A stretch of DNA of 64,000 nucleotides from Sporomusaceae bacterium UBA7701 (GCA_002482545.1 DLGF01000025.1:130200-194199); one strand, 5' to 3'; shown: positions 33,901 to 42,674, counted from the first letter of the stretch. Notes: generated by a model not told the origin, from the sequence alone. Program-made: numbers and translations.

Positions 33901-35040
33901 GTGCAGTTTGAACTTACTGAAGAGCAGTCCATGATTCAGAAGATGGTGCGCGAGTTTGCCGAGAAGGATGTGGCTCCCGGGGTGGAGGAGCGCGATGAAA
34001 AAGAGGAGTTTTCCCGTGAACTCTACGACAGCCTTGGAGAGCTCGGCCTGACCGGAATCTGCTTCCCCGAGCAGTACGGCGGCGCCGGCAGCGATGTTCT
34101 GAGCTATATCCTGGCGGTGGAGGAGCTTTCCCGGGTCGACGATTGTATGGGAATCACCCTGTCCGCTTCGGTGTCGCTGTGCGCCTGGCCGATTTATGCC
34201 TATGGCACTGAGGAGCAAAAACAAAAATACTTGAAGCCGCTGGCGGAAGGCGCCAAACTGGGCGCCTTCGGCCTGACCGAGCCCAACGCCGGGACCGATG
34301 CCGCCGCCCAGCAGACGGTTGCCGTTCTCGAAGGCGACCACTATGTGCTGAACGGCAGCAAAATTTTCATCACCAACGGCGGGGAAGCCGAGGTCAACGT
34401 CATATTCGCCATGACCGACAAAAGCAAGGGCACCAGGGGCATAACGGCCTTTATCCTGGAAAAGGGCATGCCCGGCTTTAGTTTCGGCAAAAAAGAGCAC
34501 AAGATGGGTATCCGTTCTTCCCAGACCATGGAACTCATCTTCCAGGACGTCAAAGTTCCGGTGGAAAACCGGCTGGGTAAGGAAGGCGAAGGCTTCAAAA
34601 TCGCCATGAGCACCCTGGACGGCGGCCGGATCGGTGTGGCGGCCCAAGCCCTGGGGATCGCCCAGGGAGCTTTGGAGCACGCCATCAAATACGCCAAGGA
34701 ACGGGTCCAGTTCGGCCAACCTATCGCCAGCAACCAGGCCATCGCCTTCATGCTGGCCGACATGGCGACGAAGGTCGAAGCGGCGAGATTCCTGGTCTAT
34801 CGCGCCGCCTATCTCAAAGATAAAGGCCTGCCCTATTCCAAAGAAGCCGCGATGGCCAAAATGTACGCCTCGGACATCGCCATGGCTGTGACCACCGACG
34901 CGGTCCAGATTTTCGGCGGTTATGGCTACAGCCGGGAATATCCGGTGGAGCGCCTGATGCGCAACGCCAAGATTACTCAGATCTACGAAGGAACCAATCA
35001 AGTGCAACGGATGGTTATCGCCGGCGCCATTTTGCGGTAG
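33901..35040 (+). CDS. Acyl-CoA dehydrogenase (butyryl-CoA dehydrogenase type)
   Basis: This FAD enzyme interconverts crotonyl-CoA and butyryl-CoA with Etf as partner. It has 379 residues with FGLTEPNAGTDAA, KIFITNGGEAEV and the catalytic glutamate in QIYEGTNQVQRMVIAG near residue 364, the Bcd/short-chain pattern. GTG at 33901 follows AAAGGAGGAAGG. It heads a unit with etfB, etfA, hbd and crt, the usual butyrate-pathway set. Confidence 0.93.
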   Translation: MQFELTEEQSMIQKMVREFAEKDVAPGVEERDEKEEFSRELYDSLGELGLTGICFPEQYGGAGSDVLSYILAVEELSRVDDCMGITLSASVSLCAWPIYAYGTEEQKQKYLKPLAEGAKLGAFGLTEPNAGTDAAAQQTVAVLEGDHYVLNGSKIFITNGGEAEVNVIFAMTDKSKGTRGITAFILEKGMPGFSFGKKEHKMGIRSSQTMELIFQDVKVPVENRLGKEGEGFKIAMSTLDGGRIGVAAQALGIAQGALEHAIKYAKERVQFGQPIASNQAIAFMLADMATKVEAARFLVYRAAYLKDKGLPYSKEAAMAKMYASDIAMAVTTDAVQIFGGYGYSREYPVERLMRNAKITQIYEGTNQVQRMVIAGAILR

Positions 35041-35068
35041 CGGCCGTCCCTACAGGAGGCTCTTAAGG

Positions 35069-35854
35069 ATGGAATTTGTGGTATGTATCAAGCAAGTGCC
35101 CGACACCACCGAAGTCAAGATCGACCCGGTTACCAACACGTTGATCCGGCAGGGCGTGCCCAGCATCGTCAACCCCTTTGACAAGAACGCCCTCGAAGCG
35201 GCCCTGCAGCTCAAGGAGAAACATGGCGGCAAAGTAACGGTCATCAGCATGGGACCGCCCCAGGCCAAGGATGCCCTGAAAGAATGCCTGGCCATGGGGG
35301 CGGATGCGGCGGTGCTGATCAGCGACCGCGCTTTCGGCGGTGCCGACACGCTGGCCACCAGCTATACCCTGGCGGCGGCGATTCAAAAGCTCGGCCAATT
35401 CGATGTCATCCTCTGCGGGAAACAGGCGATTGACGGGGATACCGCGCAGGTTGGCCCGGAAATCGCCGAGCATCTGGGTGTTGTGCAGGTAACCTACGCC
35501 GCGAAAATCGACATCGACGGCGACAAGATCCGGGTCGAGCGGGAGCACGAGGACGGCTACGAGGTTATCGAGGTGAAGGCGCCGGTGCTGATAACGACCG
35601 TTAAATCGATTAATGAACCGCGTTATCCCACCGTCCGGGGCACCATGAAAGCCAACCGGGCGGAAATACCGGTGCTGACGCTGCAAGATCTGGCGGTAAA
35701 AGAGCAGAGGCTCGGTTTGAAGGGATCGCCGACCCAGGTCCGCAAAATATTCACCCCGAAACAGCGGGTTCAAGGCGTGCTTATCCAAAAGGACACGGCC
35801 CGGGAAGCGGTCGCCGAACTCATCCAGAAACTCGCGGAAGCAAAAGTTGTGTAG
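35069..35854 (+). CDS. etfB: Electron transfer flavoprotein subunit beta
   Basis: This is the beta subunit of Etf, the electron partner of acyl-CoA dehydrogenase. It has 261 residues: MEFVVCIKQVPDTTEVKIDP at the start, then the GKQAIDGDTAQVGPEIAEHL motif and the C-terminal KRVQGVLIQ-like end typical of clostridial EtfB. It starts 28 bases after the dehydrogenase with CAGGAGG upstream. Confidence 0.95.
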   Translation: MEFVVCIKQVPDTTEVKIDPVTNTLIRQGVPSIVNPFDKNALEAALQLKEKHGGKVTVISMGPPQAKDALKECLAMGADAAVLISDRAFGGADTLATSYTLAAAIQKLGQFDVILCGKQAIDGDTAQVGPEIAEHLGVVQVTYAAKIDIDGDKIRVEREHEDGYEVIEVKAPVLITTVKSINEPRYPTVRGTMKANRAEIPVLTLQDLAVKEQRLGLKGSPTQVRKIFTPKQRVQGVLIQKDTAREAVAELIQKLAEAKVV

Positions 35855-35866
35855 GGGGCTAAGATA

Positions 35867-37063
35867 ATGGCAGTGATCGTAACAAAAGAGTGCATCGGCT
35901 GCGGCGCCTGCGTGAGCGTCTGCCCCTTCGGGGCCATCGCCATGCAGGACGGCAAGGCGGTCATTGGCGACGCCTGCACCGCCTGCGGCGCCTGCGTCGA
36001 CACCTGTCCGGTGGGCGCGATTGTCCGGGAGCAGGAAGTCAAAGAAGTCGCGATGGACAAGACCGCCTATAAGGATGTATGGGTGTATATCGAAGTGGCG
36101 GAAGGAAAACCGCGCAATGTCGGCCTGGAACTTTTGGGCGAAGGCCGCAAGCTGGCCGACGCCATGGGACAAAAACTGGCCGGGGTGCTGATCGGCGAAA
36201 ATGTCGAAGGACTGGCCAAGGAAGCCTTCGCCGCCGGGGCGGACAAAGTGTACCTCGTTGAAGGCCCGGAATACAAACATTACAGCACCGATGCCTATAC
36301 CATCGCCGTGACTGATCTGATAGCGGCCTATAAGCCGTCGGTCATCCTGCTGGGAGCCACTAACGACGGGCGGGATCTCGGACCGAGGGTCGCCTGCCGG
36401 ATAGGCACGGGGCTGACGGCCGACTGCACCGGCCTCGGCATCGACGAGCAAACCGGCCTGGTGGCCTGGACCCGGCCGGCGTTCGGCGGCAATATCATGG
36501 CCACCATCCTCTGTCCGGACCACCGTCCGCAGATGGGGACGGTGCGGCCCAAGGTGTTCAAAAAGCCGGAGCCGGACTATGGCCGGACCGGCGAACTGAT
36601 CCGGGTAGCCAGCAAAGTGAAGCCGGAAGATATCCGCAGCAAATTGGTCGAAGTCATCAAAGTCTGCACAACTTCCTGCAATCTGGAAGAGGCCGAAATC
36701 ATCGTGTCCGGCGGCCGTGGCCTGGGCAAGCCGGAAAACTTCTGTCTCGTGGAAAATCTGGCCGACGCTCTCGGCGGGGCGGTCGGCGCTTCCCGGGCGG
36801 CCGTGGACGCCGGCTGGAAACCGGCGCTGCATCAGGTCGGGCAGACCGGCAAAACGGTCGGTCCCAAGATCTACTTCGCCTGCGGCATTTCCGGGGCTAT
36901 CCAGCACCTGGCCGGGATGTCGTCCTCGGATATCGTCATCGCCGTCAACAAGGACCCGGACGCGCCGATCTTCAAGGTTGCCGACTACGGCATTGTCGGG
37001 GACGTGTGCGAGGTTCTGCCCATCCTCACGGAGGAGTTCAAAAAGATCAAACAGGCAGGATAA
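35867..37063 (+). CDS. etfA: Electron transfer flavoprotein subunit alpha with N-terminal ferredoxin domain
   Basis: This is the alpha subunit of Etf, 398 residues rather than the usual 320-340. The extra part at 1-60 is a 2[4Fe-4S] ferredoxin module with C9, C12, C15, C19 and C37, C40, C43, C47. The Etf core follows, with the FAD-binding VSGGRGLGKPENF and KIYFACGISGAIQHLAGM stretches. Such fusions occur in the bifurcating Etf systems of anaerobes (for example the caffeyl-CoA reductase and lactate dehydrogenase complexes), so ferredoxin-linked electron bifurcation is plausible here. Confidence 0.93.
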   Translation: MAVIVTKECIGCGACVSVCPFGAIAMQDGKAVIGDACTACGACVDTCPVGAIVREQEVKEVAMDKTAYKDVWVYIEVAEGKPRNVGLELLGEGRKLADAMGQKLAGVLIGENVEGLAKEAFAAGADKVYLVEGPEYKHYSTDAYTIAVTDLIAAYKPSVILLGATNDGRDLGPRVACRIGTGLTADCTGLGIDEQTGLVAWTRPAFGGNIMATILCPDHRPQMGTVRPKVFKKPEPDYGRTGELIRVASKVKPEDIRSKLVEVIKVCTTSCNLEEAEIIVSGGRGLGKPENFCLVENLADALGGAVGASRAAVDAGWKPALHQVGQTGKTVGPKIYFACGISGAIQHLAGMSSSDIVIAVNKDPDAPIFKVADYGIVGDVCEVLPILTEEFKKIKQAG

Positions 37064-37132
37064 AGCCCTTTGTCAATCTCCATATTCATGACGGGCTTTG
37101 GCAACAGCAGACCCAAATCGAAGGCTGACCAG

Positions 37133-37150
37133 CCCGCGAGGCGGGTTTTT
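37133..37150 (+). terminator. Intra-operon terminator between etfA and hbd
   Basis: CCCGC-gag-GCGGG is followed by TTTTT. Outer complementary segments (AACAGCA near 37103 and TGCTGTT near 37150) could make a larger alternative structure. Genes on both sides point the same way, so it should give partial termination or a regulated choice. Confidence 0.65.
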
Positions 37151-37213
37151 GCTGTTTTGGCGGGATGTGAAATCAGTAACAAAAAAGATAACTATGTGCA
37201 GGAGGAATTAGCG

Positions 37214-38071
37214 ATGGAATTTAACAAAGTGCTCATCATCGGGGCGGGCCAGATGGGGAGCGGCATCGCCCAGGTCATGGCTCAAGGCGGGCTCGAGGTC
37301 GTTATCCGGGATATCAAACGGGAATTTGTCGACAGGGGCATCGCGAATATCGAAAAGAACCTTGCAAGAAGCGTGGAAAAAAACAAACTGGCCGCTGAGG
37401 CAAAGACCGCGATCATGAGCCGGATCCGCGGAACGGTGGATCTGGATTCCGAAACCTGCAACGTCGATCTCGTAGTCGAAGCCGCGATCGAGAATATCGA
37501 ATTGAAGCGGGAGGTATTCCAGGCGCTGGATAAACTGTGTCCGGCCCATACGATCTTCGCCAGCAATACTTCGTCGCTGCCTATCACGGCGATTGCGGCC
37601 TTAACCGGGCGGCCGGACAAATTTATCGGCATGCATTTCTTCAATCCGGCGCCGGTCATGCAACTGGTCGAAATCATTTGCGGACTGGCGACCGCGGAGG
37701 AATGCTTCGCCGCGGTAAAGACACTGGCCGAACGCCTCGGCAAGACGCCGGTAAGGGTGTCGGACTTCCCCGGCTTTGTCGGCAACCGCATCATGATGCC
37801 GATGATCAACGAGGCCGTCTATACCCTGATGGAGGGTGTCGCCAGCGCCGAGGACATCGACAAGGTCGCCAAGCTGGGGTTCAACCATCCGATGGGCCCC
37901 CTGGCGCTTTCCGATTTGATCGGCAACGATACCGTCCTCTACATCATGGAAGTTCTGTATCAAGGGTTCGGCGACCCCAAATACCGGCCCTGCCCGCTGC
38001 TGCGGAAGATGGTCCAGGCCGGTTACCTCGGCCGCAAGAGCGGCAAGGGCTTCTACGATTACAGCAAATAG
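37214..38071 (+). CDS. hbd: 3-hydroxybutyryl-CoA dehydrogenase
   Basis: This enzyme interconverts acetoacetyl-CoA and 3-hydroxybutyryl-CoA. It has 285 residues with the NAD-binding GAGQMGSG near the start, the catalytic histidine in GMHFFNPAPVMQLVEI and the C-terminal RKSGKGFYDYSK signature. ATG at 37214 follows CAGGAGG; the frame is open further upstream through a terminator, so that extension is not used. Confidence 0.94.
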   Translation: MEFNKVLIIGAGQMGSGIAQVMAQGGLEVVIRDIKREFVDRGIANIEKNLARSVEKNKLAAEAKTAIMSRIRGTVDLDSETCNVDLVVEAAIENIELKREVFQALDKLCPAHTIFASNTSSLPITAIAALTGRPDKFIGMHFFNPAPVMQLVEIICGLATAEECFAAVKTLAERLGKTPVRVSDFPGFVGNRIMMPMINEAVYTLMEGVASAEDIDKVAKLGFNHPMGPLALSDLIGNDTVLYIMEVLYQGFGDPKYRPCPLLRKMVQAGYLGRKSGKGFYDYSK

Positions 38072-38093
38072 CTGGCAGGAGGAGGGATAGTCC

Positions 38094-38879
38094 ATGGGGA
38101 CTGAAGAGAACCTTTTATTCCAAAAGGAAAATGGCGTCGGCATCGTAACGGTCAACCGCCCCAAAGCCTTGAATGCTTTAAACCAGGAAGTGCTTCAGGG
38201 CCTTGACAAGCTGCTGGATGAAATCGCCGCCGACAGCTCCGTGAAAGTGGTCATTGTCACCGGCAGCGGCGACAAAGCATTTGTTGCCGGGGCGGACATC
38301 AACGAAATGCGGCCCTTGACGGCAATGGAGGGGCGTGAATGGGGCCGGCTTGGGCAAGCGGTCTTTGCCAAGCTTGAAAAATTGCCTCAGCCGGTGATTG
38401 CCGCCGTGAACGGTTTTGCGCTGGGCGGCGGCTGCGAACTGGCCATGGCCTGCGATATACGAGTGGCCGCGGAGAATGCCAAGTTTGGCCAGCCCGAAGT
38501 TTCGCTGGGGATTCCCCCTGGCTTCGGCGGTACGCAACGGTTGCCCCGGCTGGTGGGCAAAGGTCGGGCCAAGGAACTGCTATACACCGGTGATATGATT
38601 GACGCCGCCGAAGCCTTGCGCATCGGGCTCGTGAACAAGGTGGTAGCTGCGGAGGAACTGATGGCTGTGGCGAAAACCATGGCACAGAAGATCATGTCCC
38701 GGGCTCCGGTTGCCGTTCAGGTCTGCAAGGCCGCGGTGAATGCCGGCCTTGAAATGGGGCTGGAATACGGAATAAGCTATGAAGCCGAAGTCTTTGGGCT
38801 GTGCTTCGCCACCCTTGATCAAAAAGAAGGCATGACCGCCTTCATCGAAAAACGAAAACCGGCCTTTGCCGGGAAATAG
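38094..38879 (+). CDS. crt: Enoyl-CoA hydratase (crotonase)
   Basis: This enzyme hydrates crotonyl-CoA to 3-hydroxybutyryl-CoA. It has 261 residues with the oxyanion-hole segments AFVAGADINEM and NGFALGGGCELAMACD, and the two catalytic glutamate regions (GGGCELA and QPEVSLGIPPGFGGTQRLPRLVG). It starts 22 bases after hbd with AGGAGG upstream and is closed by a strong terminator. Confidence 0.93.
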   Translation: MGTEENLLFQKENGVGIVTVNRPKALNALNQEVLQGLDKLLDEIAADSSVKVVIVTGSGDKAFVAGADINEMRPLTAMEGREWGRLGQAVFAKLEKLPQPVIAAVNGFALGGGCELAMACDIRVAAENAKFGQPEVSLGIPPGFGGTQRLPRLVGKGRAKELLYTGDMIDAAEALRIGLVNKVVAAEELMAVAKTMAQKIMSRAPVAVQVCKAAVNAGLEMGLEYGISYEAEVFGLCFATLDQKEGMTAFIEKRKPAFAGK

Positions 38880-38902
38880 CGCCGGGAACCCAACCCTGCG
38901 CT

Positions 38903-38960
38903 AAAAAAACGAATGACCAAATCGGCCGGATGCGGACGCTGATTTGGTCATTCGTTTTTT
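38903..38960 (+). terminator. Strong terminator after the butyryl-CoA operon
   Basis: A 20-base arm beginning AAAAAACGAATG pairs perfectly with its partner ending CATTCGTTTTTT across a 17-base loop. The symmetry lets it also serve the minus-strand gene at 38979. Confidence 0.93.
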
Positions 38961-38978
38961 CTATTTGGTTCCTCGGTT

Positions 38979-39263
38979 CTAAAACAGCAGCTTCTTTTTC
39001 AGTCGTTTCAGCCAGTATCCGATACTTTTATCCTTGGTTACGGGGGTGCCGTGGCTCAGCAGCCAGAGCCGGGTTACGGCAAAGCCATCCGGCCAGAGTA
39101 TGGCATTCCCTCCGGCACTGATCCGGGCTTGGTCTACCGCGTCAGTTTTTCGGCCGTCAAACATTTCCGCCAGGTTGAACTGTCGAAGGTCGCCGTTGGT
39201 GAACGTAACAAGCAGTTTTTCCCGGTCAACAATGGTAAAGTCGATTACGCGCGGGAATCCCAT
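38979..39263 (-). CDS. DUF2442-like protein
   Basis: This 94-residue protein starts MGFPRVIDFTIVDREKLLVTF and contains the NGDLRQFNLAEMFDG stretch and the conserved WPDGFAVT region, as in DUF2442 proteins. That family has no known activity and is sometimes found near toxin-antitoxin genes. The ATG at 39263 has a GAGGTGAGGG site upstream. It stands alone on the minus strand between two operons. The C-terminus is basic (YWLKRLKKKLLF). Confidence 0.75.
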   Translation of the reverse strand: MGFPRVIDFTIVDREKLLVTFTNGDLRQFNLAEMFDGRKTDAVDQARISAGGNAILWPDGFAVTRLWLLSHGTPVTKDKSIGYWLKRLKKKLLF

Positions 39264-39422
39264 ACCCTCACCTCGCTATAGCTGATATACCCTGGTATAT
39301 AATATTGATTATTTGATTATTTATGACACCGGGTCCCACTAGCAGCGGGTAAGAATACAAAAGTAAACCGGTGCTATAAAGCATATCTTTGTTAAACATA
39401 AAAATCGTAAATATTTTATCTA

Positions 39423-39451
39423 TTGACTTTTTTTGCCGGAGCTTTTACAAT
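39423..39451 (+). promoter_or_regulatory. Sigma-A promoter of the riboswitch-controlled permease
   Basis: TTGACT (39423-39428), a 17-base spacer and TACAAT (39446-39451). The expected transcript start near 39458 precedes the glycine aptamers. Confidence 0.85.
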
Positions 39452-39498
39452 AAACGACGGACTGCTTAATTTAAAACAATAAATAGAGACTCCGCGTG

Positions 39499-39660
39499 CA
39501 GGGTACGGGAGAGACCTGGAAACAGGCGCCGAAGGAGCAAATGGCATAAACTCTCAGGCAAAAGGACCGTATCCGGATGGAACTCTGGAGAGCCCGCCAA
39601 TGCGGCACCCAAGGGGTAACCGAGCTTACTCGGTAATCTTTCAGGTAAAAGAGACAGAGG
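39499..39660 (+). promoter_or_regulatory. Tandem glycine riboswitch
   Basis: Two aptamers of the glycine-binding class are present in series. The first has GGGAGAG, CGCCGAAGGAGCAA and AACTCTCAGGCAAAAGGACCG. The linker and second aptamer have CTCTGGAGAG, CACCCAAGGGGTAA and TTTCAGGTAAAAGAGACAGAGG. Both cores keep the conserved bulge sequences, so the element looks intact. It precedes an amino-acid permease rather than gcvT. Confidence 0.93.
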
Positions 39661-39690
39661 CCAATTTGATTGGTAGCTGTCTCTTTCTTA
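39648..39690 (+). terminator. Riboswitch expression-platform terminator
   Basis: AAAGAGACAG, which is also the 3' end of the second aptamer, pairs with CTGTCTCTTT (39677-39686), with an inner CCAAT/ATTGG stem and a T-rich tail. Because it shares bases with the aptamer, glycine binding should compete with terminator formation, which predicts an ON switch. Confidence 0.8.
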
Positions 39691-39823
39691 TTGCCTTATT
39701 CGGGTAAACGACGGGAGGATGATAGGCACAGAAGCCCGGATAATCAGGTGGGATGATCCCGGTTTCGCCGCTGCGGCTTATTGCAACGAACTATCTGTTA
39801 AAGCAAACAATGAGGAGGAAAAT

Positions 39824-41164
39824 ATGAACAAAGAGCAAGAGAACAACCAAGGGCTCAAAAAGGACCTGGGGTTGACCGCGGCCATGGCTTTGGTTATCGG
39901 AATGGTTATCGGCTCAGGCATCTTTATGAAACCGGGTAAGGTTATCGCGGCTGCCGGCGATTCTACGATGGCGCTGACCGCCTGGGCCCTTGGAGGGATT
40001 ATAACTTTGGCCGCCGGACTCACCGTGGCCGAACTGGGAGCGCAAATTCCCAAAACCGGAGGTTTATACGCTTATTTGGATGAAGTATACGGAAAGTTCT
40101 GGGGCTATCTTTTCGGCTGGGTTCAGACGCTGATCTACGGCCCGGCGACCATTGCGGCCTTAGGTCTGTATTTCGCTTCGCTGTTAATTCCCTTTTTCAG
40201 TTTTGATCCGTCGCTGAAAATGCCGATCGCCATTATGGCCGTGCTGTTCCTGGCGGGCATAACCTCCCTCGGCAGCAAATACGGCGGCTTCATTCAATCT
40301 GTGGCGACAGCCGGCAAGCTGATTCCCATTGCCCTAATTGCTATTTTTGGCCTCTGGAAGGGAAACGGGCAAATCCTTGGAATGAGCAGCGAGGCCGGAG
40401 AGGCCGCCGGCATGGGAGTCGCCATACTGGCTACTTTGTGGGCTTACGACGGATGGATTGGCGTAGGCTTTGTCGCCGGCGAAATGAAAAATCCCGCGAA
40501 ACAATTGCCCAAGGCCATTATTATCGGCCTTGGCGTCGTTATGATCGCTTATCTGTCGGTCAATCTGGCCATGCTGCATGTTCTTCCGGCGGCGGAAGTC
40601 GTCCGGCTCGGGCAACTCGCGGCAGGAACGACCGCCGGAGTCTTGTTCGGGGATATCGGCGGCAAATTGATCAGTATCGGGATTCTGGTATCGATCTTCG
40701 GCACCCTCAACGGCTATATTCTCACCAGTCCGCGTGTGCCTTACGCCATGGCCCTTCGCAGGCAACTGCCGGCATCCGGGCTTATCGCCAAAGCCAGTGA
40801 CAAATTCGGCACTCCGGTCAACGCCACCATCCTGCAAGTCATCCTTACCCTTTTACTCATGACCCTCGGTGACCCGGACCGGCTTACCGACATCGCCATG
40901 TTCATCATCTGGGTTTTCTATATCTTCGCCTTTGTAGCGGTGTTCGTCCTGCGGAAGAAAAACTCGGCCGCAAGCCGTCCTTACAGCGTTCCCGCCTATC
41001 CTCTGGTTCCGGGGGTTGCGATCGCCGGTGCGGCGTATATCGTAATCAGCACCCTTATCAACAATCCGACGGACACTCTGTATGCGCTGGGCATAACGGC
41101 AGCCGGCATCCCCGTATACTGGCTCATCAATAAGTCCGGTAAGCAGCAGTCGGTTTCCGAGTAG
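39824..41164 (+). CDS. APC-family amino acid permease
   Basis: This 446-residue transporter has about 12 membrane segments. The APC-family N-terminal motif MALVIGMVIGSGIFMKPGKV is clear, as in SteT/LAT-type exchangers. ATG at 39824 follows GAGGAGG. The frame opens at 39719, but the extra leader is hydrophilic and lacks a ribosome site. The glycine riboswitch upstream points to glycine, or an amino acid made from or exchanged for it, as substrate. The exact substrate cannot be read from sequence. Confidence 0.9.
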   Translation: MNKEQENNQGLKKDLGLTAAMALVIGMVIGSGIFMKPGKVIAAAGDSTMALTAWALGGIITLAAGLTVAELGAQIPKTGGLYAYLDEVYGKFWGYLFGWVQTLIYGPATIAALGLYFASLLIPFFSFDPSLKMPIAIMAVLFLAGITSLGSKYGGFIQSVATAGKLIPIALIAIFGLWKGNGQILGMSSEAGEAAGMGVAILATLWAYDGWIGVGFVAGEMKNPAKQLPKAIIIGLGVVMIAYLSVNLAMLHVLPAAEVVRLGQLAAGTTAGVLFGDIGGKLISIGILVSIFGTLNGYILTSPRVPYAMALRRQLPASGLIAKASDKFGTPVNATILQVILTLLLMTLGDPDRLTDIAMFIIWVFYIFAFVAVFVLRKKNSAASRPYSVPAYPLVPGVAIAGAAYIVISTLINNPTDTLYALGITAAGIPVYWLINKSGKQQSVSE

Positions 41165-41232
41165 TTTCCCCCAGCGATAAAAGGGGCTGTGCCAACGTTA
41201 CGGCAGGCAGTTCCTTTCCCTTATGAAAATGT

Positions 41233-41275
41233 GAAAAGAGGCTGCCCGCCTCTAAGGCCGGGCAGCCTCTTTTCG
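41233..41275. terminator. Bidirectional terminator between the permease and the methyltransferase gene
   Basis: GAAAAGAGGCTGCCCG pairs perfectly with CGGGCAGCCTCTTTTC around an 11-base loop. It has A-rich left and T-rich right flanks and serves the convergent genes on both sides. Confidence 0.92.
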
Positions 41276-41307
41276 TGGTATTGCCAGCTAGCTTCCGCTC
41301 CGGCCGG

Positions 41308-42378
41308 CTATTTCAGCCGCTCGGGATCAATCGGCCACTTGCCGAAAGTGCGCGCCGCGTCCATCATTGCCAGGACATTCTCGGTCGGGGTTCTCAAAGC
41401 CAGCCCGCAGCCCGAGGACAGAATAAAGCCTTTGGGATTGTCGTAAGCTTTGCGGAGACATTCTTTAACTTCGTCGGCCACCTGCTGGGGCGTTCCCTTC
41501 CAAAGGGTATAGGGTTTGACATTGCCGGCCACCGCCACGCGGTGGCCGACCTTTTCCTTCGCTTCGGCCAGATCCACCTGGTTGTCGAGACTGAGTACCG
41601 TCGCGCCGACGTCGGCCATATCATTCCAAAGCTTCGTCGTGTCGCCGCAGATGTGCATAAACGGTCCGGCGCCCCAGTGCTTGACGATCCGGTCGCAATA
41701 TTGCTTCAGGTAAGGCATGGCGAATTCCCTAAAGTGTTTTTCGCTGAGGATGGTTCCCGAGGCGGTCGGCTCGGCGATGCTGGGCTTGATTCCCCTGCTG
41801 CTCAAAACATCGATGAACAGCAGCACATTGTCGGTGACGAACTGCAGCAGCCGGTGCACCTTTTCCGGCTGGCGGTGCATGTCCTTCAGCAACTTGTCTG
41901 TTCCGCGCACCGCACCGGCGGTGGTGATCGGGCCGCCGACCGAACAGCCTACGCCGACGCGCTCCTTGACGGCCTCCTGCACTGTTTTCAGCGCCTCCAG
42001 AATGATCGGGAGGCGGCCGGAGCGGGTCGGGTCGATCAGCGGCAGCCGCTCCAGGTCTTCGTAGTCGGTAATCGCCGGCGCGCTCACATAAGGGATTCCG
42101 TAGTCCGGGAAGGTAAGCTTCGTGCCAATGGCCTCGGCGATGCCCATAAGCCCCGGGCCGGAACCGACCGAGTCGATTTCGTAGGTTTCGAAAGCATGAA
42201 TCTGGGCCTGGGCCATAAGTTCGGCGGAATAATAGTACCGGTGCATGGGTCCGCCCATCAGCGCGTACGATTGATCGGTCACCAGCGGCATGCACGGAAT
42301 GCGGTCGATCGGCTTGCCGGCGGCCAGGGCGGCCATGCGTTCCTTGGGACTTAGTTCGTCTTTCCAGATGGTTTTCAT
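41308..42378 (-). CDS. URO-D-family (MtaA/CmuA-like) cobamide methyltransferase
   Basis: This 356-residue protein has the uroporphyrinogen-decarboxylase fold. It carries the zinc site of methylcobamide:thiol methyltransferases rather than a decarboxylase site: MHICGDT in the C-terminal half and a later SSGCGL cysteine. The start ATG at 42378 follows GGGGGAAT. It stands alone, without an obvious corrinoid protein or MtaB partner in the window, and is divergent from yhfZ. The methyl donor and acceptor are unknown. Confidence 0.82.
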   Translation of the reverse strand: MKTIWKDELSPKERMAALAAGKPIDRIPCMPLVTDQSYALMGGPMHRYYYSAELMAQAQIHAFETYEIDSVGSGPGLMGIAEAIGTKLTFPDYGIPYVSAPAITDYEDLERLPLIDPTRSGRLPIILEALKTVQEAVKERVGVGCSVGGPITTAGAVRGTDKLLKDMHRQPEKVHRLLQFVTDNVLLFIDVLSSRGIKPSIAEPTASGTILSEKHFREFAMPYLKQYCDRIVKHWGAGPFMHICGDTTKLWNDMADVGATVLSLDNQVDLAEAKEKVGHRVAVAGNVKPYTLWKGTPQQVADEVKECLRKAYDNPKGFILSSGCGLALRTPTENVLAMMDAARTFGKWPIDPERLK

Positions 42379-42606
42379 TGATTCTATTCCCCCTATTACA
42401 CCACTGTCTTGCGCAATGGATATAAAGAATATATTTAAAATTGATAGAATATTTCAATGCAAATGATGAAAATCCCTTGTCAAAAAACAGCATCTGGGAT
42501 GCCCTGAGAATTTTTTTAAAATATTCCGGCAAAAGTCATGCCCGGAAGGGGCGGTTCCCTCAGCCTTTGCGCGCAAGCCAGCCGGAAAACAATGGTCAGA
42601 AAAATC

Positions 42607-42662
42607 TTGCCGATACCTTTTCCGGATGGTATGATGAAAGCAAAATACAAAATTATGTACAT
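42607..42662 (+). promoter_or_regulatory. yhfZ promoter and downstream operator
   Basis: TTGCCG (42607-42612), 17 bases, TATGAT (42630-42635) form a plausible promoter. The 18-mer ATACAAAATTATGTACAT at 42645-42662 follows near the transcript start. Its core recurs at 43642, so it is probably an operator. The remaining 42379-42600 spacer is AT-rich and must hold the divergent promoter of the methyltransferase gene. Confidence 0.6.
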
Positions 42663-42674
42663 TGAGGACGAGAC

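Noticed and set aside
35063..36907. 614-codon minus-strand frame opposite etfB-etfA
   Set aside because: It is a shadow of two clearly identified genes; the translation is rich in G, R, H and D without recognisable domains.
42441..42665. 74-codon frame before yhfZ
   Set aside because: It runs through the putative promoter and operator and lacks a ribosome site.
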